A DNA stretch of 64,000 nt from Amblyornis subalaris (GCA_018881555.1 JACAXG010000009.1:14655326-14719325); one strand, 5' to 3'. Positions 27,490-38,443 are shown, counted from the first letter of the stretch. The notes: generated by a model from the letters alone, not told the origin. Translations and numbers: made by a program.

Positions 27490-27579
27490 ATGAAAAAGAA
27501 AAAGGAGGAAAAGCAAGCAAAAGAGCTGATAAAGTTTCTGGCTACACTACAGGAGACATATCATTACCATATGATCTAA
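27490..27579 (+). promoter_or_regulatory. DCN: Conserved 29-codon upstream ORF in DCN leader
   Basis: An ATG at 27,490 opens a 29-residue frame that ends at TAA 27,577-27,579. The N-terminal half is basic and lysine-rich (MKKKKEEKQ). The C-terminal part runs IKFLATLQ and then ETYHYHMI. In the human leader as I recall it, an ATG at the same place opens a frame with the same ending, differing in this part by one Leu/Ile exchange and a silent Gln codon change. The penultimate codon is itself an ATG at 27,571, giving an internal Met-Ile-stop frame. The start context (C at -3, A at +4) is weak. The stop shares its last base with the next ATG. The frame is plainly visible; that it is translated or acts through its peptide is inference. 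Confidence 0.6.
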
Positions 27580-27629
27580 TGTGGGTGTCAGCCTGGATTG
27601 TGTTCATTGAGAGAAACCTTATTTTTTAA
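27579..27629 (+). promoter_or_regulatory. DCN: Upstream ORF of 16 codons, TAATG-coupled
   Basis: This frame starts at the ATG whose A is the last base of the preceding frame's TAA stop, and ends at TAA 27,627-27,629. It encodes MWVSAWIVFIERNLIF. The remembered human leader has the same TAATG junction and the same MWVSA start. It then lacks one base, so the human frame shifts and runs to the TAG of the next minimal frame. The junction is therefore better kept than the peptide. The start context is poor (C at -3, T at +4). Confidence 0.5.
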
Positions 27630-27636
27630 CTGTGCT

Positions 27637-27645
27637 ATGGAATAG
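27637..27645 (+). promoter_or_regulatory. DCN: Minimal upstream ORF Met-Glu-stop
   Basis: ATG-GAA-TAG is a two-codon frame with the best start context of the upstream ATGs (G at -3, G at +4). Such minimal frames can hold or release ribosomes right after initiation. The remembered human leader has ATG-GAG-TAG at the same place, so the encoded Met-Glu is unchanged. Confidence 0.5.
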
Positions 27646-27690
27646 AAGCAGGAGGGTTTTCCACCAAGTGACAGTCACTGAGCTGAATTT

Positions 27691-27714
27691 ACCCCCTCCT
27701 CCTTTCCACACCTG
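27691..27714 (+). promoter_or_regulatory. DCN: Conserved C/U-rich tract in DCN leader RNA
   Basis: A pyrimidine-rich stretch beginning ACCCCCTCCTCC and continuing through TTTCCACACCTG sits in the ATG-free second half of the leader exon. It appears identical to the human leader as I recall it. C-rich tracts of this kind are typical binding sites for poly(C)-binding proteins and hnRNP K. No binding is shown here. Confidence 0.4.
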
Positions 27715-27797
27715 CAAAGCCTTTTGCCTGGGTTGAATATTTAGTTTAATTACATCTCAGCTTTGAGAGCTCCTGTTGCAAATCCCTGGATTAAAAG

Positions 27798-30700
27798 GTA
27801 CGGTTTTTAGTAATTCTCCTGAACTATGCTGCACTAATAAAACTTCGGGCAAGTCTATGGCAAGAACTACTCGAATTTTTTGAGAAGCAAGTTAAAAATC
27901 CTACTAAATGTTTAGTAAGGTTACGTTTTCTATCCAGCACTTTTGTTTCTTGGAAACATGAGAATGCATTCTCAAAGACTGTGCTGATTTCTTACTGTTT
28001 ATTTGACTCTTCTGTCTCTTGTTTTGATTTGTATAAGCACAGCTATAGTCCTTTCTTTTTCTTTACTGTAAACTTTTGCAGCAGTATATTCTCTGTCTGC
28101 AATCCAGTGTTTAGAATCGGTGATGTAGAAAGTGTAAAAAAATGTGTGCATGCTTACATTTCTGTTTTAAACTGCACTCTGTGATTTCTTTTTCATGTGT
28201 TTCTTCATATATATTTCAGACACTGATGAATATAATTTCAATTTCACAGAAAAAAATGCGTAGTAGTTAACCGGGCTCTGTGTATGCCTTTGTAATGTTA
28301 GAAAGTGCTATGTTACAGGGAACAAACAAGGGAATCACATTTAGAGAAGGTTCTTATGAATGAAATAGTAGAAAAGAAAATTCCTGCAGTTAAAACTCCT
28401 CTTAACAGAGTTTTACTCTCTTTAAAACTTCCAACTTCTATGTTTGCACATCTAGACTTTATTGCACAAAATGGGCAAAACATAAAATGGAGGGGATTTT
28501 TTTGAAACTGCACATAATGTTTAGCTTGTCTTTGTGGAATTTTGAGAGATTTCTGACATTAGGTGAACTAATAATTTAACCTTAATACTAAGGTAAATTG
28601 ACAAGAAGACCACCAATACAGTGGTGACGTGAACTGATGAAGCATATTTCCAGTGGTATTTTAAACTGAAATGTGGCCAAGCCTATGATATAGTTTCCTC
28701 TGTTTGTGGAAAAGTCTTCTTCATTGTAAACACATAATTAAAGCAAATTTAAACAGTCGTGTCCTGCAGACATAAATATTGTGTCACAGAATTCAGATTT
28801 TTTTGCCCTCTCTACATTTGTTTTGTAAGTGAAGTGTAAACACTTCTTGGTAGCACAGTTTTGTATGTATCTTTTCCTTTGTTTGTGTTAAATTACACAT
28901 GCAAACAATAGGAACAGATACCTGTGTCTGCAGGATGAATGTGTATATATGACCGAAGATATCAATTCCTATATCCTGATTAATATGTAGCTTGTGTCTG
29001 CTATTTTCTCTGCTGTATCCTCAGATTATATGCTTGATATCCTTTGTTGTCCTACAGTTTTCTTTTATAGCCAGCTCTTTCTGATTTTATTATAGTTTTT
29101 ATAAAACAGAGACCAAAGGAAAAGGCCTACTACAGGGTTTAACTAAGATAAATGAAGTCATCAGTATTAATGTGAATAAGAAGCAAAGTGTGAAGACACT
29201 TCCAAAGTGTCTTTGCATTTTCTTGGGCTTTTTTGAGTGGTAGAAATTTGACTCCAGGATAAGATCCTGATTGTGCATTCTTGGGATGGACAGTACTTCA
29301 GCAGTGACCCTGAGAGGCAATACAAGAAGTTTTAAATATTTTAAAATGTTTTAAAATCATATTAATACATAAAAAATGCCAAGGAAGGTCTTTAAAAAGT
29401 ACTGACTGCTACTGCCATTGAAGGATCAGCTTGCAGCATTCCCAATATTTAATGTTGTAATATACATTCTGAAAAATAATTTGTACTGGGGTAATGTTTC
29501 ATTGATCATTTCCACGAGGCAGCTTATTGTGATGAATGGTGATGATTTATGAATTTTGTCTTCTCATTTCAGACTATTAATCAATTGCATTTTTATTTTA
29601 CAGTAATTTGCACATAATAATTATTATTTCAAAAATCTTGTTTGAGATTAAACCCTGGTAATAACTCACTACTATGCATTAACAGCACATTGCTGTGACA
29701 TCCTGGCATGTCTGCGTGTCCTCTGCCTGCACTGCGGGGGTGTTGTTGGGGAAGGGACACAGCCCCAATATCAGTGGGGAGCCAAGGCAGGAGAAAGCAC
29801 AGGAGGATGATCCACATGGGGACACAGCCTGCCCCTGCTACATGTCATGAGTTTGCACAGCACTGGCTGACAGGATACGCTAAAAACTCTGACTCTCTAG
29901 TTGATGATGGGGTCTGTAATACCCTCAGTGCATGCAGTAAGCAACATGTCTGTTCCAGGAATAGAAGTACTTTCATGTCCAACTAAGAAAACAAATATAT
30001 CTCTTTAAGAGGTAACCTAAACAGTGTTTTACTCCACGTGATTTCACTTTGAAGTCTTTGGGATATCTGAAGATGTTAGATACCTGTCTTCCTGTCAGGT
30101 AAATCACAGAAATGTAGGCTAACTTTTCTATATATTTAGCTTGTTTTTTTTTTTTTTTAGGCTAACGACTTCTGTTAAAATACCTGGTTTTAGAAAGACA
30201 GGCTTCAGTAAACTGCTCTCACCTAACATCATCTGCTCATGTTAGCCATCTACCTGGCTGGTTCCATATGTCAATGTAGAGAGGGAGGCAGACCTCCTCT
30301 TCTGCTTCTCCCAGTTTTTTTACCTTTCCAACAGTGAATATGGAGCTGAAAAATGCTATACCACACCCCTAACTGTCAGATAACTTCTGCTAGAAAAAGA
30401 AATAATCCCAGCTAGCACCCAGACAAGGTGTTTCTAAGATATTGACCTGAACATTTGGACATTTTTACTTTCATTACAAAGAGCAGCATCTGTATTCATG
30501 GCTATGCCATCCATTTTAAGAAAAATCTCCTATATAAATGACAAGTTTGCCTTTCTGTCACTTGGCAACTTGAAGGCATAATTTTTAATTTTTCTTTTCT
30601 TGGTTTTTTTGTGGGTTTTTTAGACCAATTAACTTTTGTAAAGTATGAACTTCATTAGAGAAAATACACAGTAAAAGAAAATAACTTTCAGAAAATTAGC

Positions 30701-31655
30701 TGGTCTATGCAGCCTTGATACAAAACCTGCAAACAGTTTTGTGATTTCTCTTTAGTGTACAACAACACAGGAGCACAACCTACACTATGTTGAAATGCAT
30801 TTAGACCTAGATCCTGAGAACAGGTATTTAAGCAGTTTTTCTTGTTCATATTTATGGCAATATATACTGTGTAAAGTTACTCCTGAACGTGAAAGTCTGT
30901 TGAATGAAGCCCTGAGGTCCTATTAGAAAGTGTGCACACAACACTGCAAGCATCAATTCAAATGCTCATGCAGTGCAAAGCAGAGGATTTTCAGGGTGCA
31001 CGTCAAAATTTGGAAAGAAAGCCAAAAGTATTCAATATTACACAACATTGTATTCCATTTTATTGTGCTGTTTAAACTGGGAAAGAAGTATAGTGCATTT
31101 AAACAACTAAAGATCCTCACCTCTCTCTCCACCTTGTCACTAGATCTTACATTCTCAGTCAGTTTTACTAGGCTATAATTTAAAACACACAGCAAGCTGA
31201 CACTTAAAAATATTTCTCAAGACATGAAATACTGAATTACAGTGAGTTTGGGAACCTCAGGTTTGTCCCCAGGGGACAAACCCATTGCTATGAAATAAAT
31301 GCTAATGAAATCAAATAGACTGTTATGTTGGCAGAAAACAGGCACATGGAAAATGTTGCTTATTGCTTTGACTGTTTTGCATAACAAAGTTGACAGCGCT
31401 GCCTGTTCCTAATAAATATTACTCTAAATATGCAAACAGATGTGTTTACAGTTGCCTTCAAACAGCTTTGTAAAAGAAAAAAAAGGCCTATTGACAAGCA
31501 GTTACCAGACTCCTATCACATAACTGTCCTATTTTTACAATTTATTGAAAGGAACAGTTATGCAATTGGTGGATGTGCTGGACCTCCTTCAGCAGGAACT
31601 GTGCATCTATGGGAAACTGCTACTTTTGTTGTTAATCTGCGGCTTTGAATCCTAG
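27798..31655 (+). other. DCN: DCN intron 1
   Basis: This 3.86-kb intron runs from GT 27,798 to AG 31,654-31,655. It is AT-rich, and I see no coding exon, no RNA gene and no interspersed repeat in it. A T run lies near 30,147-30,159 and an otherwise unassigned GC-richer patch at about 29,700-29,880. The acceptor has a short, interrupted pyrimidine tract (GGCTTTGAATCCTAG). Confidence 0.8.
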
Positions 31656-31683
31656 GTTGTGCTTGGAGTCGATGAACTAAGCC
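31656..31683 (+). other. DCN: DCN exon 2, 5' untranslated part
   Basis: This is the untranslated start of exon 2, following the acceptor CTAG and beginning GTTGTGC. It contains ATG-AAC-TAA at 31,672-31,680, a two-codon frame in phase with decorin. Its stop ends three bases (GCC) before the decorin ATG. This in-frame TAA excludes any longer N-terminus and fixes the decorin start. Confidence 0.85.
31672..31680 (+). promoter_or_regulatory. DCN: Minimal upstream ORF Met-Asn-stop next to decorin start
   Basis: ATG-AAC-TAA, then GCC, then the decorin ATG. The human leader as I recall it has ATG-AGA-TAA, then ATC, then ATG, so the same length and the same three-base gap with different codons. The start context is weak (T at -3). 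Because the stop is so close, ribosomes terminating here could drift to the decorin start, but this is inference. Confidence 0.5.
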
Positions 31684-31891
31684 ATGAAGAGGCTGGCTCT
31701 CCTCTTTGCCCTACTGCTGCCAGCATGCTTGGCCAAGCCGTTCCACCAGCAGGGCCTCTTTGACTTCATGCTGGAGGATGAAGGGTCAGCTGACATGCCT
31801 CCAACGGACGATCCTGTCATATCTGGATTTGGACCAGTGTGCCCCTTCCGTTGCCAGTGCCATCTTCGCGTGGTGCAGTGTTCTGACCTAG
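31684..31891 (+). CDS. DCN: Decorin coding exon 2: signal peptide, propeptide, GAG site, cysteine cluster
   Basis: Codons 1-69 plus the first base of codon 70. Residues 1-17 ([17 protein letters not shown]) form a signal peptide with a leucine-rich core and an A-x-x... CLA cleavage end. Residues 18-31 ([14 protein letters not shown]) match the decorin propeptide removed by BMP-1-type proteases. Mature protein starts near Asp32 with D-E-G-S-A-D, where Ser35 (codon TCA 31,786-31,788) is the expected chondroitin/dermatan sulfate attachment serine. Its following residue is Ala, not the Gly seen in mammals. Residues 53-66 carry the class I proteoglycan pattern C-x3-C-x-C-x6-C. The start is fixed by an in-frame TAA six bases upstream and has G at -3. 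The exon ends in phase 1 before a strong GTAAGC donor. If the intron were retained, the frame would run on to a stop at 32,016. Confidence 0.97.
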
Positions 31892-34800
31892 GTAAGCCCA
31901 AAGTTATCTTCATAGGCTCTGTACTTGCATTCCAGTCGTGGGTCTGCAGACGAGATGGTGAGGCTGCTACGCACTGTCACTCTGTAAACAGTTTTTTTCA
32001 AAGAGATATGCTATAGCTGCTGTTAACTAGAATTTACTACAAAAAGTAAGCCATAAAGCCCTGACAAGATGGACATTTGTTGTGATTATGAAGAATGTTT
32101 GATTTTTTTAATGTATATTATGAGTATGTACATTTGATTTGTTCTTTGGAAGGCCACAGATTTCTCTTGCAGAGAATATAACTTTTCAAAGCTATTCCTT
32201 CAGATGAATATTAAATAAATTCAGTGAGGTCAGATGTGGTAATGGAAACATTTTAAAAGGTTCTAAATTGCACAGCCCAAGCTCCAACACCCTTAATCAT
32301 ACTGTCTAGTACTTCAACCTAGAAGTCCCATTTTCATTGGAATACATGCACATGGAATAACCAACAGAATCATATATCCTGGAACCAGCTCTTTGGAGGA
32401 AAGAGCTTGGAAACACTCCAAAACAATGAACACATTCTGGAGTTCCTTATTAAATGTCTTTCTTAGACTCTGTACAAGCTGAAACCATGAGAATCTTTCT
32501 CACAAACTTCCCTTACTCCCTCATGTACAAGAGCTTGTGTGCACAGTCAGAGCAGCAGGATATGAAGCCATGTCTGCCATCACTGTATTTGACTTTTCCA
32601 TGCAGAAGTCTCAAGTAATGAAGTTGACTTCAGTGGGGCTGCTCTTGGTTCAAATCAGTATTATTCAGTATGCGTTAGTGTACGGTGCAGAAAATCAATT
32701 AAAGTTGGTTTTGCTCACGAGGAAATTACAGAATTTATTCAGTGGACAGGGAAATAACTTCTCACAATTTTATAGAGGTTTTTTCTTAAAGTCTTCTCTC
32801 AGCTCTTTAAATGTATAGCTGGATGTTTCTATTTTCCTGTGTTATAACATTGGCTTTGATAATTAATATAAATCATGGCACAAATCCACCAATTAGGACC
32901 TATGTCTCATTGTGGTGGGTGTTGTATAATTACAGAAAGGAGGGGGAAACTTCAATTACACCCCTAGAAACTTCTGTGAATTTATTAAAGTGAGCCACAT
33001 AATTACGCAACAGATATGTTTGGCAAAGACCCAGTGAACAATGCAAGCCAAGTTGCACAAATGAGTGTGAGCTAACCTAGACATGCATTTATAAAGCTTC
33101 CACAGTACTGTCCCTCTTGAAAGACTTCTTTTTTTTTGCCATTTAGGTGCCAGAGAGTAGCAAACATGGAGTGGGGAGTGGGGAGGAGGTTTCCCCATAT
33201 GCCATGAAAGTCTTAGGTTTTATTGTTATTACACTTAGTAATGCTGATGGAATTTAAGTTATTTTGGGAACTTGTTCTCCATCGCTTCAATTCTGCAGAA
33301 TGTAAGAATGAACTTTCACTTGGTAAAAAAGTAGAGACATTCACACAGGGACCCCTTGCTGCTGTACCTTCTCCCGTTGTCATGCAGTTCTCTTTCCCAC
33401 ACACATGGTTTACAAAGGGTTGCACTACAGTCCACTGCATAAGATGCTTTGGGGTTAATAGAGTCCCATACTGACAAGGAGACTCAGAAATACAGCAATT
33501 AAGGCCCCAGGTCAGTGTTTCCCAGATAATTTCAAGTGGGGTGAAAAGAGAGAGATATTTTGAGCTTGCTTTAAACCCACAAGCTGCATATCACGTAATG
33601 AAAAAATTGTGCTTTTGGAGCAGCTGGGCTGACAACATCCAGCCTTCGGGTATGATGGAAAAGAGATCTCCCTGGGCTCAAAATATGCAGGTCTGAAAAA
33701 TAAATAAATAATATTTCCCTGGCAGAGCTCGAGGAAGTAATAACCACCAGCCTTGGCATTAGGTTTCACCCATCCTTGTTGTATATGGCTGCGCTAGCCC
33801 CCGATGGGTCGTGGCCCAAGTGGGAGGCTCATGAGGACACAGGTCTGATGGCTGCCCTGCAAGCAGGGACAGGACAGCTGTGTGCCACCAGCTCACAGGC
33901 AAACCTGCCCTCCACTCTCTTCTGGCCTTGCATTCACTTTCTTGTGCAGACCCAGGCAAAGTCAGACTTACCTACTGACTTGAGGAAAGGCAGTTGCTGG
34001 CCTTTTGTTGCAAACTGTGGAGGTGACCTCACATGCTCCTGAGCTGTGCGATGAAGGGTGCTCGGGGTTCAGGGATCAGGAGGACAATTTGCACACAGGA
34101 GCCATGAAACCAGCAGTGACAGTTCTGCCTGGCTGTTAACCACTGCTCCTGGCCTGCCTCTCCCTTTAGCTCTGGGCATTTCTGACCCAACCAAATTAGC
34201 TACATCCTTCCTTCAAAATTATCAAATTTAGTCATCTAGTCCCATGGGTACTAATTGAAGAAAAACTTCAGGCAATAACAAGACTCCTCACAAAGACATA
34301 TTAAGATCTTACTAAATAAAGTCCCACAAAGGAAAGTTGAAACCTGAATCAGTATCCTTTCTACTCACTCTCTGGCATGGAAGGCCTCTTTACAGTCACA
34401 AGCTCATGGGTGCAGGGGACATGCCAGAGCAAGGCAGCTAGAGGACCCTAACATGGGCAACATACAGAGAGGTCTCCTCTTCCTCAGCCTGTTTCTTTTG
34501 TGCCTGAAAGAGTACTTGCTATTTGTAGGCTCTTATTTCATGAGGGAAAAAACAACTATCTGACACAGGGTTATGTGAATAAACCACAGGAGAACTATTG
34601 GATCCAGAGTCCAGAGATCAGGTTTGCCCCTTTTCTTATGAGCACTGGATGGGAATAACAAAAAAAATAAAACCCAAGTTCAATAAAAACAGTGGGAAAA
34701 AATGCCCAGTAGTCCAATTACACTCTTGTCAGCTGAATTTTTGCATTCCTATACTTTTAAACTTCAGTCACATCTTCCTAAGCACACACCTACAAATTAA

Positions 34801-37414
34801 TTTATTTTGCCTCCCAGCCAAGAGCTGAGTTGGCAGGAAGGAGAACACTGCCTTTTCACATCCTGAAAAAGAGTTCTCTCTAAGTTGTGTTACTGATGGA
34901 TCAAAAGCAGAACCTCATGTGCCTACCTTTCATGACATGTATTACCTTTGTCAACAGGCTCAAGGATCTCATCAAGGAAGGCCACCGTGGTACCTTTATA
35001 AAAGTCCTGCCTTTTATGAATCTGCCTCCTGTTGCAAAAAGGAAGCTGCAGGTTCACTTTTTAATCATGCTTCAGTATAAGGCACTACTATTCTATATCC
35101 AGATTTTCCATAGAAGTCACAAACATCTTGCTTATTAGAGTGCAGTACAGGTGGGAGTACCTGATATAGCTGGTCAGAGGCTGCTCTTCCTGTTTTAAAG
35201 TAATAAGTACAGGGAAGGTGTGCAGCCAGTTGGCCAGGCAAACATGCCTCATAAAAACCCTAGCAAGGATTAACAGTTCCATTTAAAGTCTCATCCTCCC
35301 AAAGGGAGTCTCAAGTAAAGTTCATCCCAGAGTGCCCTGGTAGGCAGGAGGATGCATGTGTGATTACTCATCCCTGCAGCAGATGCAGAATGCTTCACAA
35401 GCACATTCAGAGGTGGTGGTTAGAGCTTTATTTCACCTTCAGATAAGTCTGGCAGCCCCTTCTAAATGAGCAGTGTCCCTGTACAGTGAGATCGCCCTCC
35501 TTAGAGACCTTACAGGACATAGTGGGGGGCTCTCCCTGTCTCTTGCTGGGAGCATCCGTGGAGGTTTTGTGGTTTCTGAAAGGTGTGCGAGAGAGAGAGA
35601 TGACGGTAATCACAGTTCAAGCAGTATAACAGCTAAAATTGGAATTTTGCTCACAGTTCAGAAATGCAGGGTTTCTCCAGTTGTAAGTAAAGAAGAGTAT
35701 ATTAGAGCTCAGCATGGGTGTTGAAGTGTGTTTGAAAAGCACTGTGAGATCGAGAGATGAAAAGCTCACAGATATGTAAAGTGTTATCACTGGGATCTGG
35801 TAACATGAGGCAGTTTATCTGAACACATAGGGTGTCTCAATATACTAACTGATGGCTCTTCAACACCTGAACCATGGTAACAATTTGTTTGTTGACAAAA
35901 GATAATTTATCTCATTGTATGAAATCTTCCAGAAGTATCTGAACATCCATTTTCTGATCATGACTCCATGTGAGAACCTCATTTCTCATTATACAGAAAA
36001 TTATCTCCTTTGGAATGTACCTTGATTTGAACTACTCTTGTCAACATAAAGTCTTTTTAAAGAAAAATATTACATACCTCATTGGTGATCAGTCTCAACC
36101 ATTTCATGAGTTCAAGAAAACACTTTTTATTGTGTGCTTAGCTTTGGAATCCCTGATGTTATTTGAATATTTACCAGCTTTGCAAAAACATAATCTTTAA
36201 AGCTAAATGTTTAGCTCAAAATCTTATAGGTTCCTAAACATGCAATAAGAGAAAGCAGGTATCCTTAAATGCACAGATATAAACAAATATAATTTTTAAT
36301 TTAAAAAAATGTGAATTTACATTGTCATTAATAAGCCTTTAGGACAAGCTATTTCATGTTTTAAGCATTTATTTTCTTCTAACAATAGGGATTAAAGACT
36401 TACTCCTTTTATGTTTAGTAGAAGCTGATACTCTCATGAAATCCCCTGGCTTCATAGAGCTGGATCATTTAACAAAACTATTATCATTAAAAAAGCAGCC
36501 ATGAGATCTGTGAAAGTCTACTGTCACTTATACTGAGAATAGCCTCTACCTCAAAATACCCAGGCCTTAAAACTGAAGACTAAATGCCTTTTTGGGCAAC
36601 ATTCTTTAGCCAAATATAACTTGGGCTGTCATCAAGCACAAGACATTAGGCTTTTCAGATGCTGACTGGGTGAATTGGAATACTCTTAACATGCTGGAGG
36701 TCAGACTGGAGGATCTATATGAAATATTACAGGTATTCTCTGTAATATAAGCGCGATCTCAGGTGCTGTTAGGAACCTAAGAGTCATCCGGTTTCCTTTC
36801 ATATGCATGGGGTGAGTTACGCAGCCACCCATGCAGTGGTTCACCCTGTCTAAGGTCGATGTCAGTGACGGAAAGGATACATCACTGTTGGAGAATCAAA
36901 CTGCCAAGATGGGAATGACTGCTCAAGGCTATACAACTTACTTTCAGATTAATGAAGTTATGTGTGATAAAATTAAGGCAAGGAAAAATAGACCCATATT
37001 GGCAGCATTGTTTTGTGATAAATTTGCCATGGATTATTAATTTTTTTGTATATATTCTGCTTTGTTACAATTTTGGTGATGCCCTGGAAGTTAAGAAGAC
37101 ATGAATTAAATCTCTGTGCTCAGTACATTCTGAAAAATTATTAAATCAAGAACTCAATAATTAGAAAACACTCTTGAAAAATTGTCAGGAAAAAAAATAT
37201 TGGCCTGGATGTAGATTACTTTATATTAACAAAAACCAATTGTCTTTTGCCAGTGTAGCACTAAAAGACAGGTTGCATCACCACCTGAATTACTGATGTT
37301 CCAGTTTCAGCTGATAAACATGATTCTAGATGACAATTAATCCGCTCTAGGTACATCCCTTCCTTATTAACTGGTTACTCCAAGGTAACAGTGACCAGCT
37401 CTGTATGTTTTCTA

Positions 37415-37439
37415 TTTTTTTTTTTTTTTTTTTTTTTTT
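37415..37439 (+). repeat. T homopolymer, 25 bases
   Basis: An uninterrupted T run in DCN intron 2, closely followed by a second T run. No attached retroposed sequence is recognised. Confidence 0.9.
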
Positions 37440-38443
37440 GTGTCTTGTTTTTTTTAGCTTTGTTTGCTTGCTTCTGGCTAGGAAACCTAGCAGCAGTGAT
37501 GGAAATCCAGACTGCTAAGTCTAAGTGATACAAGAAGTGACTCTTTTCTGGCTTGCTCTGTGACAAGGGTTCATTTTTAAAATCTCCCAATGCACAAATA
37601 AATAGCTAGTAGATAGCTAGTAAATGTGAGTCAATTATAAACCATAGTAGGTGATTAAAATGCTTAAAACATGCTGAATAATCACTCCTCACATGAACTA
37701 GAGTTATGGACTAGTAGTTGTGACTGGTTTGGTTCTTAACACCATTGTAGGGTGTCTTACTTGGTAAGACATATAACTATTTGAAAAATGTCTGTGTTTT
37801 CACAACAAAAAGCCTGTGCTACTCAACTGTGGAAGGTTCCCAGCCAAGGAAGAGCTAAAGAGTCCAAAAGCTCCTTCCCAATGTTCACTGAGAACCCATT
37901 GCCAAAAGGGAGGAGATCTAGGACTTTGGGTCCTTTGTGAAGTCACCAATGATAACAGCAAGAAACTTCTGGTATTAGCACCCAGCTATTCAGGAAAACT
38001 CTGTTCACACAGTCCAGTTACCATGGTATTTTGAAAATATTCGAATTTTAAGCAGATTTTCAACACACCAGTCTCAAACCCAGATTTGAGTGTGTCCCCG
38101 CCTTACGATATTTGGACTCAGTGGTCTATATTTTGCTTTACACATGTCCTGAATCTTTGATTAAAAGGAAGTGGTCCAAAAGAAGATAATTAGGTTACAG
38201 AAAAAAAGAAAAAAAAAAAAATTTCTGAAAATTTTGTCTTTTTCTAAAGTTCAAATCAAGGAATATATTCTTCAAAATATGTTGCTATTTTTTAAAACTT
38301 ATTCTTCCTGTTTGCATTCCTGCCCTGACAAAAAAAAATATTGACAAATGCTGGAATTCTAGGCCTCTTTGGCTGTATTATATTTAATATACTCACACAG
38401 AGCATTGTTGTCCTTTACACTATGAAAGCAAAGTGGATAGATT

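Larger units (their letters stand above)
27415..27797 (+). other. DCN: DCN exon 1, noncoding leader exon
   Basis: The stretch from about 27,450 to 27,797 matches the 5' untranslated leader of human decorin mRNA, as I remember it, over most of its length. Shared blocks include the GATAAAGTTTCTGGCTACA segment, the ACCATATGATCTAATGTGGG segment, the CCCCCTCCTCCTTTCCACAC tract and the GGATTAAAAG end. The exon ends at G27797 before a GTACGG donor, and in human the same GGATTAAAAG is joined to a GTT-starting exon 2. Here exon 2 also starts with GTT. The 5' end is not visible; 27,415 is a guess based on a TATA-like element. The exon carries at least four upstream start codons with short frames, described separately. 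Human decorin has two alternative leader exons, of which I recognise only this one. Confidence is high for the exon and its donor and low for the exact start. Confidence 0.88.
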
